This document shows, piece after piece, positions 17,132 to 26,023 of a stretch of DNA of 64,000 nt; the first letter of the stretch is position 1; each line of letters begins with the position of its first letter. This DNA comes from Ferdinandcohnia humi_A. GTDB taxonomy: Bacteria; Bacillota; Bacilli; Bacillales; Bacillaceae_L. The translations under genes were made by a program, and so were the position numbers. The stretch covers positions 62,001 to 126,000 of the forward strand of contig JBLKRX010000007.1 in assembly GCA_047608075.1 (NCBI GenBank). The letters are read 5' to 3'. The notes beneath the pieces were generated by a model. It was not told the origin of the DNA, did not search any database, and was given only the letters and a program-made list of their open reading frames with translations.

Positions 17132-17604
17132 ACTATTACCTCCAATTTTTATAATAAGGCCTCTCCTAGGATTGCCATACAAAAAGTACTAGTTCCCTTT
17201 TTAAATAATGGCTCTTTTCTAAAAGATTGTTGCTATTTGCTTTATTCAATATGGCGCTATTACATAGATGGGTGATTTCCGCTCCTTACACTCGCTTTCC
17301 ACGGGCTGTCTTTGAGCCTCCTTCGTGAGCCGCGCTCCTACGGGGTCTCACCTTACTTGCACAGGAAGTGCTGACGTCTACGTTCGCCACAGGACGTGGC
17401 GGTAATTAGTAGACGTTCCTATGTCTTTCCCGCAGGAGCCTCGTCCATGCGCTCCAATCACCCTTCTGAAAACGTAACTGTCAATACAGAAGCAACAAAG
17501 TTTGCGAAAACAGCCAAAATAAAAAATGTCTCAAGTATTTTCAGTCGGTTTGACTAGTTGGAACCTAGTGAGAACCAAAAAGAATCATTTAATCTATTTA
17601 ACTT
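17132..17604. other. intergenic region inside the frl-like operon
   Basis: This stretch of 473 bases has no gene. Its middle is occupied by the dispersed palindromic repeat at 17271-17463. I saw no FrlR operator (TGGTATATACCA) and no clear promoter here. Confidence 0.6.
17271..17463. repeat. large dispersed imperfect-palindrome repeat, copy A
   Basis: The unit starts GGTGATTTCCGCTCC and ends GCGCTCCAATCACC, so its ends are inverted repeats. Internal blocks CTCCTACGGGGTCTCACC and CCCGCAGGAGCCTCGT also pair. Copy B at 26024-26155 has the same borders but lacks about 60 central bases. Such GC-rich extragenic palindromes are widespread in Bacillaceae genomes. Confidence 0.8.
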
Positions 17605-18570
17605 TTAATAAGGTACCTTCCACATATATCGTCTAGTTGATAAGGGATGATTTCTTGCCTCAGCAAGTTCATCCGCATACATACGTAACACAGATTGCAG
17701 TACGAGGGGAGCAATATAGCCCTTTACTCCGTCAGGGATTTGAGTTAAATCAAATTGTTTTGCATCTAAGACAATCACATTGTCACCGTATCTTTTTGAG
17801 AATTCTAAGGAACGCTCCTCTAAAGGTCTGGTTTCGTCTAACCCAACTAGCTGGATGATAGGTACATCCTTATCCAAGATTTCAAACGGTCCATGGAAAT
17901 ACTCTCCAGCATGGATAGCATGAGAATGAATCCACTGCATTTCCATTAAGATACATATTGCGAACCAATAGGCAACTCCATAGTTAGCACCACTACCCAT
18001 CGTGTAAATGATTTTTGCATCCTTATAGCGTTCCGCAAATCCTTTAGCCTTTTCTTGGTAGTTAACTTTCTCACTCTCTAAAATAGAACGTAGATTTTCA
18101 AAAGAACTAACAACATCCGTAAACTTTTTGTTTCCTTCCTTTACTAACAATAAGCCAAAAACAAGTTCAAGCATGATCGCAGGAGCTTCATCTACATAAC
18201 TTGTTTCCTTTCCCTCTTTGTACACAATAATATGTTCGGACACTTCAGCAAGGGGAGACTCAGCGTCAAATGTTAACGAAACGGTTAATGCACCTTTTTC
18301 ACGTGCAAAGCGAGCTGCCTCAACGGTTTCTGGTGTCTTCCCGAAATGTGAACATAAGATAACTAATGATTTCTCATCAAGTTTTTGAGGATTCCTATGA
18401 ACAAACTCGTTGGAACTGTACAGATCAGAATCGATTGTTTTACTTTCCCTATCTAGTACATATTTACTCGTATACATGAGAGAGGACGACCCTCCACATG
18501 CTACAAAATATACGCGGTTAATGTCCTGTTGTTTAAAAACGTCTAACACTTTTTCCACTTCAGCTAACAT
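17605..18570 (-). CDS. frlB: fructosamine-6-phosphate deglycase FrlB
   Basis: A 321-residue two-SIS-domain enzyme that splits 6-phosphofructosamines (such as fructoselysine 6-phosphate) into glucose 6-phosphate and the free amine. It strongly resembles B. subtilis FrlB: YFVACGGSSSLMYTSKYV, LVILCSHFGKTPETVEAA, EMQWIHSHAIHAGEYFHGPF and ADELAEARNHPLSTRRYMWK are family landmarks. The normal SHSGNTPET loop reads SHFGKTPET here, with a Ser-to-Phe and an Asn-to-Lys change beside the phosphate-binding loop, which may alter substrate choice. It follows the MFS gene by 18 bases. Confidence 0.88.
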   Translation of the reverse strand: MLAEVEKVLDVFKQQDINRVYFVACGGSSSLMYTSKYVLDRESKTIDSDLYSSNEFVHRNPQKLDEKSLVILCSHFGKTPETVEAARFAREKGALTVSLTFDAESPLAEVSEHIIVYKEGKETSYVDEAPAIMLELVFGLLLVKEGNKKFTDVVSSFENLRSILESEKVNYQEKAKGFAERYKDAKIIYTMGSGANYGVAYWFAICILMEMQWIHSHAIHAGEYFHGPFEILDKDVPIIQLVGLDETRPLEERSLEFSKRYGDNVIVLDAKQFDLTQIPDGVKGYIAPLVLQSVLRMYADELAEARNHPLSTRRYMWKVPY

Positions 18571-18588
18571 GTTTGTTTCCTCCTTTAA

Positions 18589-19812
18589 TCATTTACTGAC
18601 TTTCACTAGCTCGATATTACCTTTTGTATATTGAAGCCTTTGATATGTGATAAAACATATCAATGCACATCCACCGACTCCTACACATGAATAAAGTAAG
18701 ACACTAGGAAGATAGGAATCTAGCAATAGTCCACCAAACAACGGCCCAATCGTTCTCCCTACATTAGCCGCCCCATTCACAATCCCTTGGTATATACCTT
18801 TTCGATTATCCGGGGCAAGATGGTCTGCTATCGCAGGTACGAGAGGAAAAATGAGAATTTCTCCTATCGTCATGATCATCATCCCGATTAGAAATCCACT
18901 ATATTGTTGACTCTGTGAAAGCAGAAAGAATGTAACCATATATAAAACAACACCAGCCTCAAGTTGCCATGCCCACCCTATATTCCTTCTTAACAAAAGC
19001 CATTGAATAATGGGCTGCAAGACGATTATCAATAGTCCATTTACAGTCCAAAGCAAGCTATAGGAGGCCAAGGTAAATCCAAATTGAAGCATTAGACTCG
19101 AAATTGTAGTCTGCCATTGGATATAAGTGATCCAGCAGAACATAAACCCCATACATAAGACCATTAACGAAATGAAGCCTGGTGATTTATGAAATCGTAT
19201 CGAGCGTAATGTAGTACGTGACCACTCCTCTGATGACTTTTGGGCTTGTGGTTGAGGTTCTCTTAGCAAGTACCAAACGACTAAAAGGAATATCACGTAA
19301 GAAGATGCATTTGCCCAAAATACATAACGGAAGGAAAACTGGGCAACGATTCCCCCTAATGCAGTTCCAACCGCTACCCCAATATTTAAAATGAGGTACA
19401 TTAGATTGTAGCTACGCCTTCCTCCTTCTATCCAGACACTACCTGCGAGTGCATAGATTGGTGGAAAGATCGTTCCAATACTTACTCCCAAGAAAATCAT
19501 TACCAGAATATAAGTTGGCCAAGCAAGCCCCATCGATATCAAAAGTAACAATACAGCTGATGTAATTCCACCATATAGAAGTGTCCGTTTTCCTCGTATT
19601 CGGTCATACAAATAACCACCGAGAAAACTCCCTACAATTTCTGCTGCTGAATGCAGCATGAGAACGAAACCTGCATCAGTTAACGAATGATTCATGCCCT
19701 GCGTTATATAAATGGTGTGCAACGGCCATAGAAATGCCATTCCAGTTGAATTAATCAACATAGCTATCAGTAAGACCTTCAGGTTTCTTGGGTAGTTCCT
19801 CCATAACTTCAT
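18589..19812 (-). CDS. MFS transporter
   Basis: A 407-residue membrane protein with about 12 hydrophobic segments. It has the MFS loop 2-3 motif YLYDRIRGKRTLLYGG and a second-half motif near PDNRKGIYQG. It resembles the drug/sugar exporter group rather than a known sugar permease. It lies between frlC and frlB in the same operon, which already encodes an ABC importer. It may export the amine or amino acid released by deglycation, or import a second substrate. A GGGG about 10 bases before the ATG is the only ribosome binding site seen. Confidence 0.82.
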   Translation of the reverse strand: MKLWRNYPRNLKVLLIAMLINSTGMAFLWPLHTIYITQGMNHSLTDAGFVLMLHSAAEIVGSFLGGYLYDRIRGKRTLLYGGITSAVLLLLISMGLAWPTYILVMIFLGVSIGTIFPPIYALAGSVWIEGGRRSYNLMYLILNIGVAVGTALGGIVAQFSFRYVFWANASSYVIFLLVVWYLLREPQPQAQKSSEEWSRTTLRSIRFHKSPGFISLMVLCMGFMFCWITYIQWQTTISSLMLQFGFTLASYSLLWTVNGLLIIVLQPIIQWLLLRRNIGWAWQLEAGVVLYMVTFFLLSQSQQYSGFLIGMMIMTIGEILIFPLVPAIADHLAPDNRKGIYQGIVNGAANVGRTIGPLFGGLLLDSYLPSVLLYSCVGVGGCALICFITYQRLQYTKGNIELVKVSK

Positions 19813-19855
19813 AGTATATAGCCCCTATCTAACGTTTTCTTTCCTGTCTCTTTTC

Positions 19856-20680
19856 TTATTCCAGATAGGGAGCGAGCGTTTTTAGTGATGTTTCAATTGC
19901 TTCATTCGGATTTTGTAGGTACTGATAAGATGTAAATTCTAAGGTTAAAGCCCCTCTGTACCGATATTTTTTTAATGTTTCCATATAGGTTTGGATCGGC
20001 AGATTTCCGTCTCCCCATGCGAGATGTCCGGTTGGATTCCCGTCGATAAAATGAATGTGTATCAACTCGTTCTTCAGCTCTTCAAAATAGCTTGAAAGGC
20101 TTTCTCCTTCCACTGCCATTGGAATCGTGTCTACCATCCCTTTTAGGTAGTTTGATGGTACAGACTCCAACATTTCTTTTAGGTCTGATAATGTACATAT
20201 TAGATTTGACTCAACCTTTTGTAATGGTTCCAGTGCCAAGATAACCTTGCGTTGTTCAGCAAAAGCAGTAAGCTGTTCGAGTGAATCCCTTGTTCTTTTT
20301 AACGCCTCACTTCTAGGTTCATTACGGTATCCCCAGCCTGCTGTTATTAACACCATTGGCGCTTCTAATTCAATGGCAGCTTCAACGGACTTTTTAAAGT
20401 AATTGATACTCCTTTCTCGGATCCTATGTTCTTTTGCTGAAAGGTTAATGGGATACATACATTGTTCTGGTGTAAAACAGACGACCTCAAGTTCCCTTTT
20501 ATCTATTTCTTTTTTTAGTTGACACACCTCTAATAAACTCAGATCTTCCACATAAAGATGTGGTGAAGCACCCCAAAGCTCAATCTTTTTAAATTCGTAT
20601 GTAACCATCGCATCTAAAAAATACTCAAGAGGATAGTGCAAATAGTGAAAATTCATACCTGTGATTTGCGACCTTTTCAT
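19856..20680 (-). CDS. frlC: FrlC-like TIM-barrel sugar epimerase
   Basis: A 274-residue xylose-isomerase-like TIM-barrel protein. It shares the pattern of E. coli FrlC (fructoselysine/psicoselysine 3-epimerase): IELWGASPHLYVEDL, CFTPEQ, ALEPLQKVESN, MVDTIPM, HIHFIDG and LTLEFTS in order. The Glu, Asp, His and Glu of these motifs are the expected metal ligands. ATG at 20680 is chosen because GAGGTGA lies 7 bases upstream. It has its own FrlR-type operator at 20727-20738, so it probably heads the second half of the operon (frlC, MFS, frlB, SIS paralogues). Confidence 0.8.
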   Translation of the reverse strand: MKRSQITGMNFHYLHYPLEYFLDAMVTYEFKKIELWGASPHLYVEDLSLLEVCQLKKEIDKRELEVVCFTPEQCMYPINLSAKEHRIRERSINYFKKSVEAAIELEAPMVLITAGWGYRNEPRSEALKRTRDSLEQLTAFAEQRKVILALEPLQKVESNLICTLSDLKEMLESVPSNYLKGMVDTIPMAVEGESLSSYFEELKNELIHIHFIDGNPTGHLAWGDGNLPIQTYMETLKKYRYRGALTLEFTSYQYLQNPNEAIETSLKTLAPYLE

Positions 20681-20726
20681 CTTACTCACCTCTTCCCTAC
20701 ACATTTAAGAATATTATCGTCTCATT

Positions 20727-20738
20727 TGGTATATACCA
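20727..20738. promoter_or_regulatory. predicted FrlR operator upstream of frlC
   Basis: The palindrome TGGTATATACCA, identical to the cores at 24847-24862 and 25721-25732. It sits 47 bases before the frlC-like start. Confidence 0.75.
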
Positions 20739-20770
20739 TTTGAACCACTACTAATTTTTTATCTCCATAA

Positions 20771-20797
20771 GGGACAGGAGTATAGATACTCCTAGCC
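20771..20797 (-). terminator. hairpin at the end of frlN, possible partial terminator
   Basis: An AGGAGTA/TACTCCT stem with flanking GGG/CCC overlaps the frlN stop codon. On the minus strand there is no strong T-run, so it may protect the upstream mRNA rather than stop transcription fully. Confidence 0.5.
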
Positions 20798-21619
20798 CTT
20801 AACCCCACCTGCAGTAATACCTCGAACAAATTGTTTTTGGAAGATGATATACGCAATGATCATCGGTAACGCTGAAATGGCTAAGCCAGCTAATTGAATG
20901 CCAAAGTTTGTGTTTAACTGACTTCGAAGATTCATAAGTCCAACTGGTATTGTACGAAGACTTGAATCTTCGATAAAAACAAGCGCAAACATAAACTCAT
21001 TCCAAACGAACATACCCGTTAATAACGCAGACGAAGCAATAATTGGTTTCCCCATCGGAAGGATGATATGCCAGAACACCTTCCAACTATTGCAGCCATC
21101 TATAATTGCTGATTCCTCTAGTTCCCGAGGGATTGCAAGAAAATACGATCTCATAAGAAAAATAGCAAAAGGCAATTGAAATGCAACATATGGTAGGATT
21201 AGAGCACAATACGTATTATATAACCCTAAAAATTGTAGTAATTTATAGAGTGGAATTAAGCTTACCTGTGGAGCTAGCATTAACCCACTTAAAATCAGAA
21301 TAAGCAACAAATTCTGTCCTTTAAACTGAAACCTACTTAATCCATAGGCTGCCATCGCTCCTATTAGTAGAATTAGTAATACCGAAACAACTGTAACTAA
21401 GACACTGTTAAAGAAGTACTCTCCTACTCCTGCATCCCATGCAGCCTTATAATTTCCCCACAGCCATTCCTTTGGTAGCGACCACGTATTTAAAAAGAAA
21501 TCACTGTTTGATTTTAGACCGCTTAATGCAAGCCAGATAAGAGGATAGATAATGACCAATGAAAATAGTCCAAACCATATCAAAATGATCGTCTGAAAGA
21601 TTCGATTTTTATGCATCAT
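20792..21619 (-). CDS. frlN: ABC transporter permease FrlN-like (MalG family)
   Basis: A 275-residue membrane subunit of a CUT1-type carbohydrate importer. It has six or so hydrophobic segments and the EAA loop ELEESAIIDGCNSWKVFWHIILP, which contacts the ATPase. A C-terminal RGITAGGVKG is a MalG-like landmark. Its place after frlO and frlM matches the B. subtilis frlONM order, where the three proteins import fructosamines. No ATPase gene is in the operon; as in B. subtilis, a shared MsmX-like ATPase encoded elsewhere probably energises it. Confidence 0.86.
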   Translation of the reverse strand: MMHKNRIFQTIILIWFGLFSLVIIYPLIWLALSGLKSNSDFFLNTWSLPKEWLWGNYKAAWDAGVGEYFFNSVLVTVVSVLLILLIGAMAAYGLSRFQFKGQNLLLILILSGLMLAPQVSLIPLYKLLQFLGLYNTYCALILPYVAFQLPFAIFLMRSYFLAIPRELEESAIIDGCNSWKVFWHIILPMGKPIIASSALLTGMFVWNEFMFALVFIEDSSLRTIPVGLMNLRSQLNTNFGIQLAGLAISALPMIIAYIIFQKQFVRGITAGGVKG

Positions 21620-21626
21620 TTCCGTC

Positions 21627-22514
21627 CTACACCTCCTTACCTGTTTTCCCTAGTTTCATTTGAACAAGGGATAAGGTTAGGGTAATCACAAAAATGACCG
21701 TACCAATTGTAGAGGCGTACCCCATTTCATCATTTCTAAAAGCTGCTCGATATAACATCGTACCTAGAACCTCAGTGGATCGCCCAGGACCACCGAAGGT
21801 CATAACATACACTTCATCAAAAACCTTAAATGCGCCAATAACCGTAATAACACTTCCAACAAGAATCATCTCTTTTATTTGTGGTAACGTGATATGAAAG
21901 AACGTTTTTATTTTTGAAGCACCGTCAATCATAGCTGCTTCATAGTATTCATAAGGAATTTTCTGCATGGCTATTAAAAAGAGCATAGCCATGTAACCTG
22001 TGTATTGCCATTGAGAGACTGCCACAACTGCATAGATCGCGGTTGTACTATCTCCTAACCAAGAATGTGTCCATTCCGAAAGCCCAATTGCATGTAATGC
22101 TCCGTTTACTAGTCCGACCTCTGGATTGTAAAGAAGCTGCCACATTAACCCGACTACTGCTATTGAAATAACGGAAGGGATAAAAAAAACAGTTCTGAAA
22201 AACGGTTGAAATCTACGAATCAATTTATCTTCTAGAATAGCGGCTACTATAATTCCTAAGCCTACTTGAAAAATAAGCGAAATGACCGCATATAAGACAT
22301 TATTCTTTAATGCTGTATAAAAGATAGGATCTTTAAATAGTCTTACATAATAATCCAGACCAACAAACGTTCTCCCTACATCAAATGAATTCCACCTAAA
22401 CAAACTATTATACAGATTAAGGACGATTGGTAGGAACACCATCAGTACAACAATGAGTAGTGCTCGTAAGATATATAGGATTGCTGTTCGACTACTTCGA
22501 TAACTATTTTTCAT
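21627..22514 (-). CDS. frlM: ABC transporter permease FrlM-like (MalF family)
   Basis: A 295-residue membrane subunit of the fructosamine importer. It has an EAA loop (YYEAAMIDGASKIKTFFHITLP) and the usual PSVISIAVVGLMWQLLYNP segment. The ribosome binding site AGGAGGG is strong. The gene ends 7 bases before frlN, so the two are coexpressed. Confidence 0.86.
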   Translation of the reverse strand: MKNSYRSSRTAILYILRALLIVVLMVFLPIVLNLYNSLFRWNSFDVGRTFVGLDYYVRLFKDPIFYTALKNNVLYAVISLIFQVGLGIIVAAILEDKLIRRFQPFFRTVFFIPSVISIAVVGLMWQLLYNPEVGLVNGALHAIGLSEWTHSWLGDSTTAIYAVVAVSQWQYTGYMAMLFLIAMQKIPYEYYEAAMIDGASKIKTFFHITLPQIKEMILVGSVITVIGAFKVFDEVYVMTFGGPGRSTEVLGTMLYRAAFRNDEMGYASTIGTVIFVITLTLSLVQMKLGKTGKEV

Positions 22515-22532
22515 CCAATACCCTCCTAAGAG

Positions 22533-22564
22533 GGGGTAAACAGTATAATCAAACTGCTTACCCT
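22533..22564 (-). other. intercistronic hairpin between frlO and frlM
   Basis: GGGTAAGCAGT and ACTGTTTACCC can pair around an 8-base loop on the minus strand. There is no T-run. Such hairpins behind binding-protein genes often stabilise that part of the mRNA, which would give more receptor than permease. Confidence 0.45.
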
Positions 22565-22571
22565 TCTAGTA

Positions 22572-23861
22572 TTATTCGACTTCACTTTGTACTTCCTTTG
22601 CAACAGCTTGGATTTCTTTAATAATTTCTTCAGGTGATTTTGAACCATCTAGTAACAATTGAATATTAGATAAATACACATCTGCTACTTTTGCATGGAC
22701 GTCAGTATCTAGCCATTCTGCCATTCCTTCTGCTTTTTTCATCGTTTCAACACCTTCAACTACCTGTTGAAGGGCTGTATCAGGGTTAGTTGCTCCGTCA
22801 ATCGGACTTGGCCAGCCAATTTGCTCTGCCAGTTTTACAGCATTATCCTTACTGGTTAAGAATTTTAAGAACGTAATCGCTTCTTCTGGATGTTTCGTTT
22901 TAGAGGAAACGATAAATCCATCTGGAGCTCCTGTAGTGAAGTTCTGATTGCCTTTTCCTTCTGAAATCGCAGGCATTTGGAAGAAGCCCCAGTTTCCAAT
23001 CATATTGTCCTCTACTGTTTGGAACTCTTCTAGTTCAACGTAAATCATAGCTCCCTTACCAGCAAAGAAATATTGTATAGCCATATCATGGGAACTAGAG
23101 TTTACATTCTCCATTAAATAACCTTTCTTGTTTAAATCAGCAAACATTTCCATCGCTTTTACATAGCCAGGATCTGTAAACTCCCCTGATGTAGGATTAT
23201 AATCTTTCATACGTACATCTTGAGGAACCATCTTTTGATTGAGTCCAGTCAGATAATGAATGGCAGCCCATGGACTCTCATTTCCTAATATAATTGGAGT
23301 TTCTCCACCTTGTTTGAGTGTGTCTAGTATGGTAGTAAATTCATCCCACGTCTGAGGTGCTTGTAGATTGTATTTTTCGAAGATTTCTTTATTGTAAACA
23401 AAGAATTTACCATTAAAACGAAGAGGTATACCATAATTTTTATCGTCGGATGAAAATGGCTGAAGGGATGCAGGAATAAAGCTTTCTTTCCAAGCTGTAT
23501 CTTCTTCTAAATAAGGAGTTAGATCTAAGGCCGCTCCAGCGCGAACAAATTTTCTAGCAAATTCACCTGACCATGAAAACATGATATCTGGTACTTCATT
23601 ACCACCAAGGATAACTCTTAGCTTATCCTTAATTGGTTCGTCTGCGATAGCTTCCATTTCAATCTTAATATCGGGGTTTTGCTTTTCAAATTCCTCAACA
23701 ACTTCTTCAAAATAAGGTGCATATTCTGGTTGAGGCCACTTGTGCAAAAATTTCAAGACTGTCTTACCTGATTCTTCACTAGAGGAAGAATTTGAACAAC
23801 CCGTCAAAATTAGGGCGATCATCAGTAACATAATACTAAGCGTCTTTGACAATTTTTTCAT
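22572..23861 (-). CDS. frlO: ABC transporter substrate-binding lipoprotein FrlO-like
   Basis: A 429-residue extracellular receptor for the fructosamine importer. The lipobox LILTGCSNSS follows a hydrophobic signal. The mature part is a type 1 extracellular solute-binding protein of the maltose class (FLHKWPQPEYAPYFEEVVEEFEKQNPDI near the start of the mature domain). Upstream AGGAGG has ideal spacing. Position and length agree with B. subtilis FrlO. Confidence 0.86.
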   Translation of the reverse strand: MKKLSKTLSIMLLMIALILTGCSNSSSSEESGKTVLKFLHKWPQPEYAPYFEEVVEEFEKQNPDIKIEMEAIADEPIKDKLRVILGGNEVPDIMFSWSGEFARKFVRAGAALDLTPYLEEDTAWKESFIPASLQPFSSDDKNYGIPLRFNGKFFVYNKEIFEKYNLQAPQTWDEFTTILDTLKQGGETPIILGNESPWAAIHYLTGLNQKMVPQDVRMKDYNPTSGEFTDPGYVKAMEMFADLNKKGYLMENVNSSSHDMAIQYFFAGKGAMIYVELEEFQTVEDNMIGNWGFFQMPAISEGKGNQNFTTGAPDGFIVSSKTKHPEEAITFLKFLTSKDNAVKLAEQIGWPSPIDGATNPDTALQQVVEGVETMKKAEGMAEWLDTDVHAKVADVYLSNIQLLLDGSKSPEEIIKEIQAVAKEVQSEVE

Positions 23862-23975
23862 TCATTAACCCTCCTTATTTTTAGAAAAACACCTGTCTTT
23901 CTTGAGCAATAATTTCCCAATACCCACCTCCAATTTTTACTAGATTCTTAATTTCCTCCCTATTAAAAGAGAGTA

Positions 23976-24818
23976 TTAAAAAGAGATACCAAAGCCAAAA
24001 GCACCATCAACCAAGCATGTCTTAGCTGCAAACTGTGCTCCTTTATGTAAGCTTTCTCTTAGTAAATCACCATGAGATTCGTATGATTTGTTCTTTTTAC
24101 CTTGTAAATAATGAAGGACAAAGGCAGTAAAAAATGAATCTCCAGCCCCTAAAGTATCAACAGGTGTTACGAAGTGAGGTTTCTGCCTGAAAAACTGTTC
24201 ACCATCGTACACCATGGCTCCACGAGAGCCCATCGTCCCAATAACCATGCTACTTCCGTATGAATGAGCTTGCTTTAATAGATTCATAACATCCTCATCC
24301 GATAATTGACCACAAGATAAAAGACTAATATCAACGTATTTGCAGACATCACGTAATTTCTCATCCGTATAATCACTTGAAAAGTCATAGGACAGTTGAA
24401 TTCCTGTTTCTTTAATCTTATGTAGTTCTGAATCCATATCACTGTAAATACTACTATGAGCGATTTCAAAAGTTTTGATATATTCTAAATCAGCATTTGT
24501 AAGAATAATAGGATGCTCCTTTTGGACACCACCCTCATTCCCCCCTATAAATACGCGATCGCCTTCCACTAAATCTACTGCTGCATACCCATTTTCACCC
24601 GGATGTTCACGACAGTGAGCGATATCAATCTCCAAGCTCTTAAGTGTTTGAATAATGTGGCTTGCTGCTCTATCATCCCCAAAAACCCCTAGGTAAGCAG
24701 CCTCATTTCCAAGCTGTTTCGCATAAACACTAAAATTCAATGCATTTCCACCCGGGTACATCGTTTGCTTGTAAACATACTTATCAACTACATTATCCCC
24801 CACTCCGATTACTCTCAT
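23976..24818 (-). CDS. frlD: fructosamine 6-kinase FrlD (PfkB family)
   Basis: A 280-residue sugar kinase that phosphorylates imported fructosamines at C6 for FrlB. PfkB features are GGNALNFSVYAKQLG near residue 24, which holds the sugar-binding Gly-Gly, and DTLGAGDSFFTAF near residue 225 with the catalytic Asp. The start is ATG at 24818, because GGAG is 8 bases upstream; in-frame ATG and GTG codons just upstream are too close to it. A FrlR-type operator lies 29 bases upstream, so this is the first gene of the uptake half of the operon. Confidence 0.88.
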   Translation of the reverse strand: MRVIGVGDNVVDKYVYKQTMYPGGNALNFSVYAKQLGNEAAYLGVFGDDRAASHIIQTLKSLEIDIAHCREHPGENGYAAVDLVEGDRVFIGGNEGGVQKEHPIILTNADLEYIKTFEIAHSSIYSDMDSELHKIKETGIQLSYDFSSDYTDEKLRDVCKYVDISLLSCGQLSDEDVMNLLKQAHSYGSSMVIGTMGSRGAMVYDGEQFFRQKPHFVTPVDTLGAGDSFFTAFVLHYLQGKKNKSYESHGDLLRESLHKGAQFAAKTCLVDGAFGFGISF

Positions 24819-24846
24819 TGTCATCACTCCTTTAAAGATGTTTCCA

Positions 24847-24862
24847 AATGGTATATACCATT
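24847..24862. promoter_or_regulatory. predicted FrlR operator upstream of frlD
   Basis: A perfect 16-bp palindrome AATGGTATATACCATT, the best of three copies. It lies between frlR and frlD. Confidence 0.82.
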
Positions 24863-24894
24863 ATTTGTATGAAAATACCTAAAATGAAAACCAA

Positions 24895-25632
24895 TCATTT
24901 TAGGTTAAGTTCCGAATAAAATTTTACGATATCACTTCTAGTTAAGGAGGTAGAGAATTCTATTTCCTTATTGTTACGGTCAAACGCTACTGCCTCCCGA
25001 AAAATACAAGGACTCTCCGTGCGGATTCTCAATAGTTTGCTTTCATTTTCCTCAGAGAATGTTACTCTCATATACTCTTTTGCTTTTACGAGTACAATCC
25101 CATATAGGCTTTCTAAAATATGATATAACGAAGTATTATTTGTGATGTGCTCTTCGATTTGCCTACAATAACGTTCAGGAATAAATGACTCTTCAATTGC
25201 AATTGGCCGATCATCAACTAAACGTAATCTTTTCACAGTAAACATATTCTCTCCAATAGGAATCTGTAGTTTTTCCGCTAAGAAAGGCTTAGCTTTCATA
25301 TATCCCATTGAAAGTACTTGTGTACTTGGAGTCAATCCTTTACCTAACATGTCATTCGTAAAACTGCTAAAGGTAATAAAGTCCATTTGAATCTTATTAT
25401 TTGAAACAAATGTTCCAGCACCCACTCTACGTTCAACAATTCCTTCTCTCTCTAATATGGATAGCGTGTGTCTGGCTGTCATCCTGCTTATTCCATACTG
25501 TAAAGCAAGATCTCGTTCAGAGGGCAGCTTATCTCCATGTTTTAACTTTCCTACTTCAATATCCTCAATAATCTTTTCTTTAAGTTGTTTATAAAAAGGG
25601 ATTGATTCTTGATTTTCGCTTAACCTGCTCAT
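24895..25632 (-). CDS. frlR: GntR/HutC-family regulator FrlR
   Basis: A 245-residue repressor. The N-terminal winged helix contains KLPSERDLALQYGISRMTAR (residues about 40-60). A UTRA ligand-binding domain follows with FTVKRLRLVDDRPIAIEESFIP. It fits FrlR, which in B. subtilis represses the frl operon and is thought to respond to a phosphorylated fructosamine. Operators of the TGGTATATACCA type lie before frlR itself, frlD and frlC. It is transcribed in the same direction as the operon. Confidence 0.88.
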   Translation of the reverse strand: MSRLSENQESIPFYKQLKEKIIEDIEVGKLKHGDKLPSERDLALQYGISRMTARHTLSILEREGIVERRVGAGTFVSNNKIQMDFITFSSFTNDMLGKGLTPSTQVLSMGYMKAKPFLAEKLQIPIGENMFTVKRLRLVDDRPIAIEESFIPERYCRQIEEHITNNTSLYHILESLYGIVLVKAKEYMRVTFSEENESKLLRIRTESPCIFREAVAFDRNNKEIEFSTSLTRSDIVKFYSELNLK

Positions 25633-25720
25633 CGTAAAAATCTCTCACTTTCTTAAAGTAATCTTACTTTCATTATATATGAAATGTAAGAATCACTTTA
25701 ACAATATTTTCCTTCAGATT

Positions 25721-25732
25721 TGGTATATACCA
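25721..25732. promoter_or_regulatory. predicted FrlR operator upstream of frlR
   Basis: TGGTATATACCA, 89 bases upstream of the frlR start, where it would give autoregulation. Confidence 0.78.
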
Positions 25733-25780
25733 TTTTAGATAATTGGTAAAAAAGCAGGTTATGAAATCCAATCCTTTTTT

Positions 25781-25794
25781 ATGAAGCGCTTACA
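25781..25794 (-). promoter_or_regulatory. cre-like catabolite control site
   Basis: On the minus strand TGTAAGCGCTTCAT matches the first ten positions of the CcpA site consensus but not the last ones. It is upstream of the frlR operator. A weak or degenerate site. Confidence 0.4.
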
Positions 25795-26023
25795 TAATGT
25801 TTAAAAATAGAAAAACTTTGTAGTGTTAGAATAGTCTAAATTTTTAAACTTGTCAATGAGATTTTTTGGTCGAATCCTGTCAATAATAAAAGGTAAATAG
25901 AATTATCTGTTCGTCTCTCTAGTATTACTTTTATTCATGTAGAGTTAGGTATATTCCAATTAAATTTCGAAACTAGTTTATTAACTTTTGAGAGCTACCT
26001 TTTCAGCTGCTTTTACATAGTTT

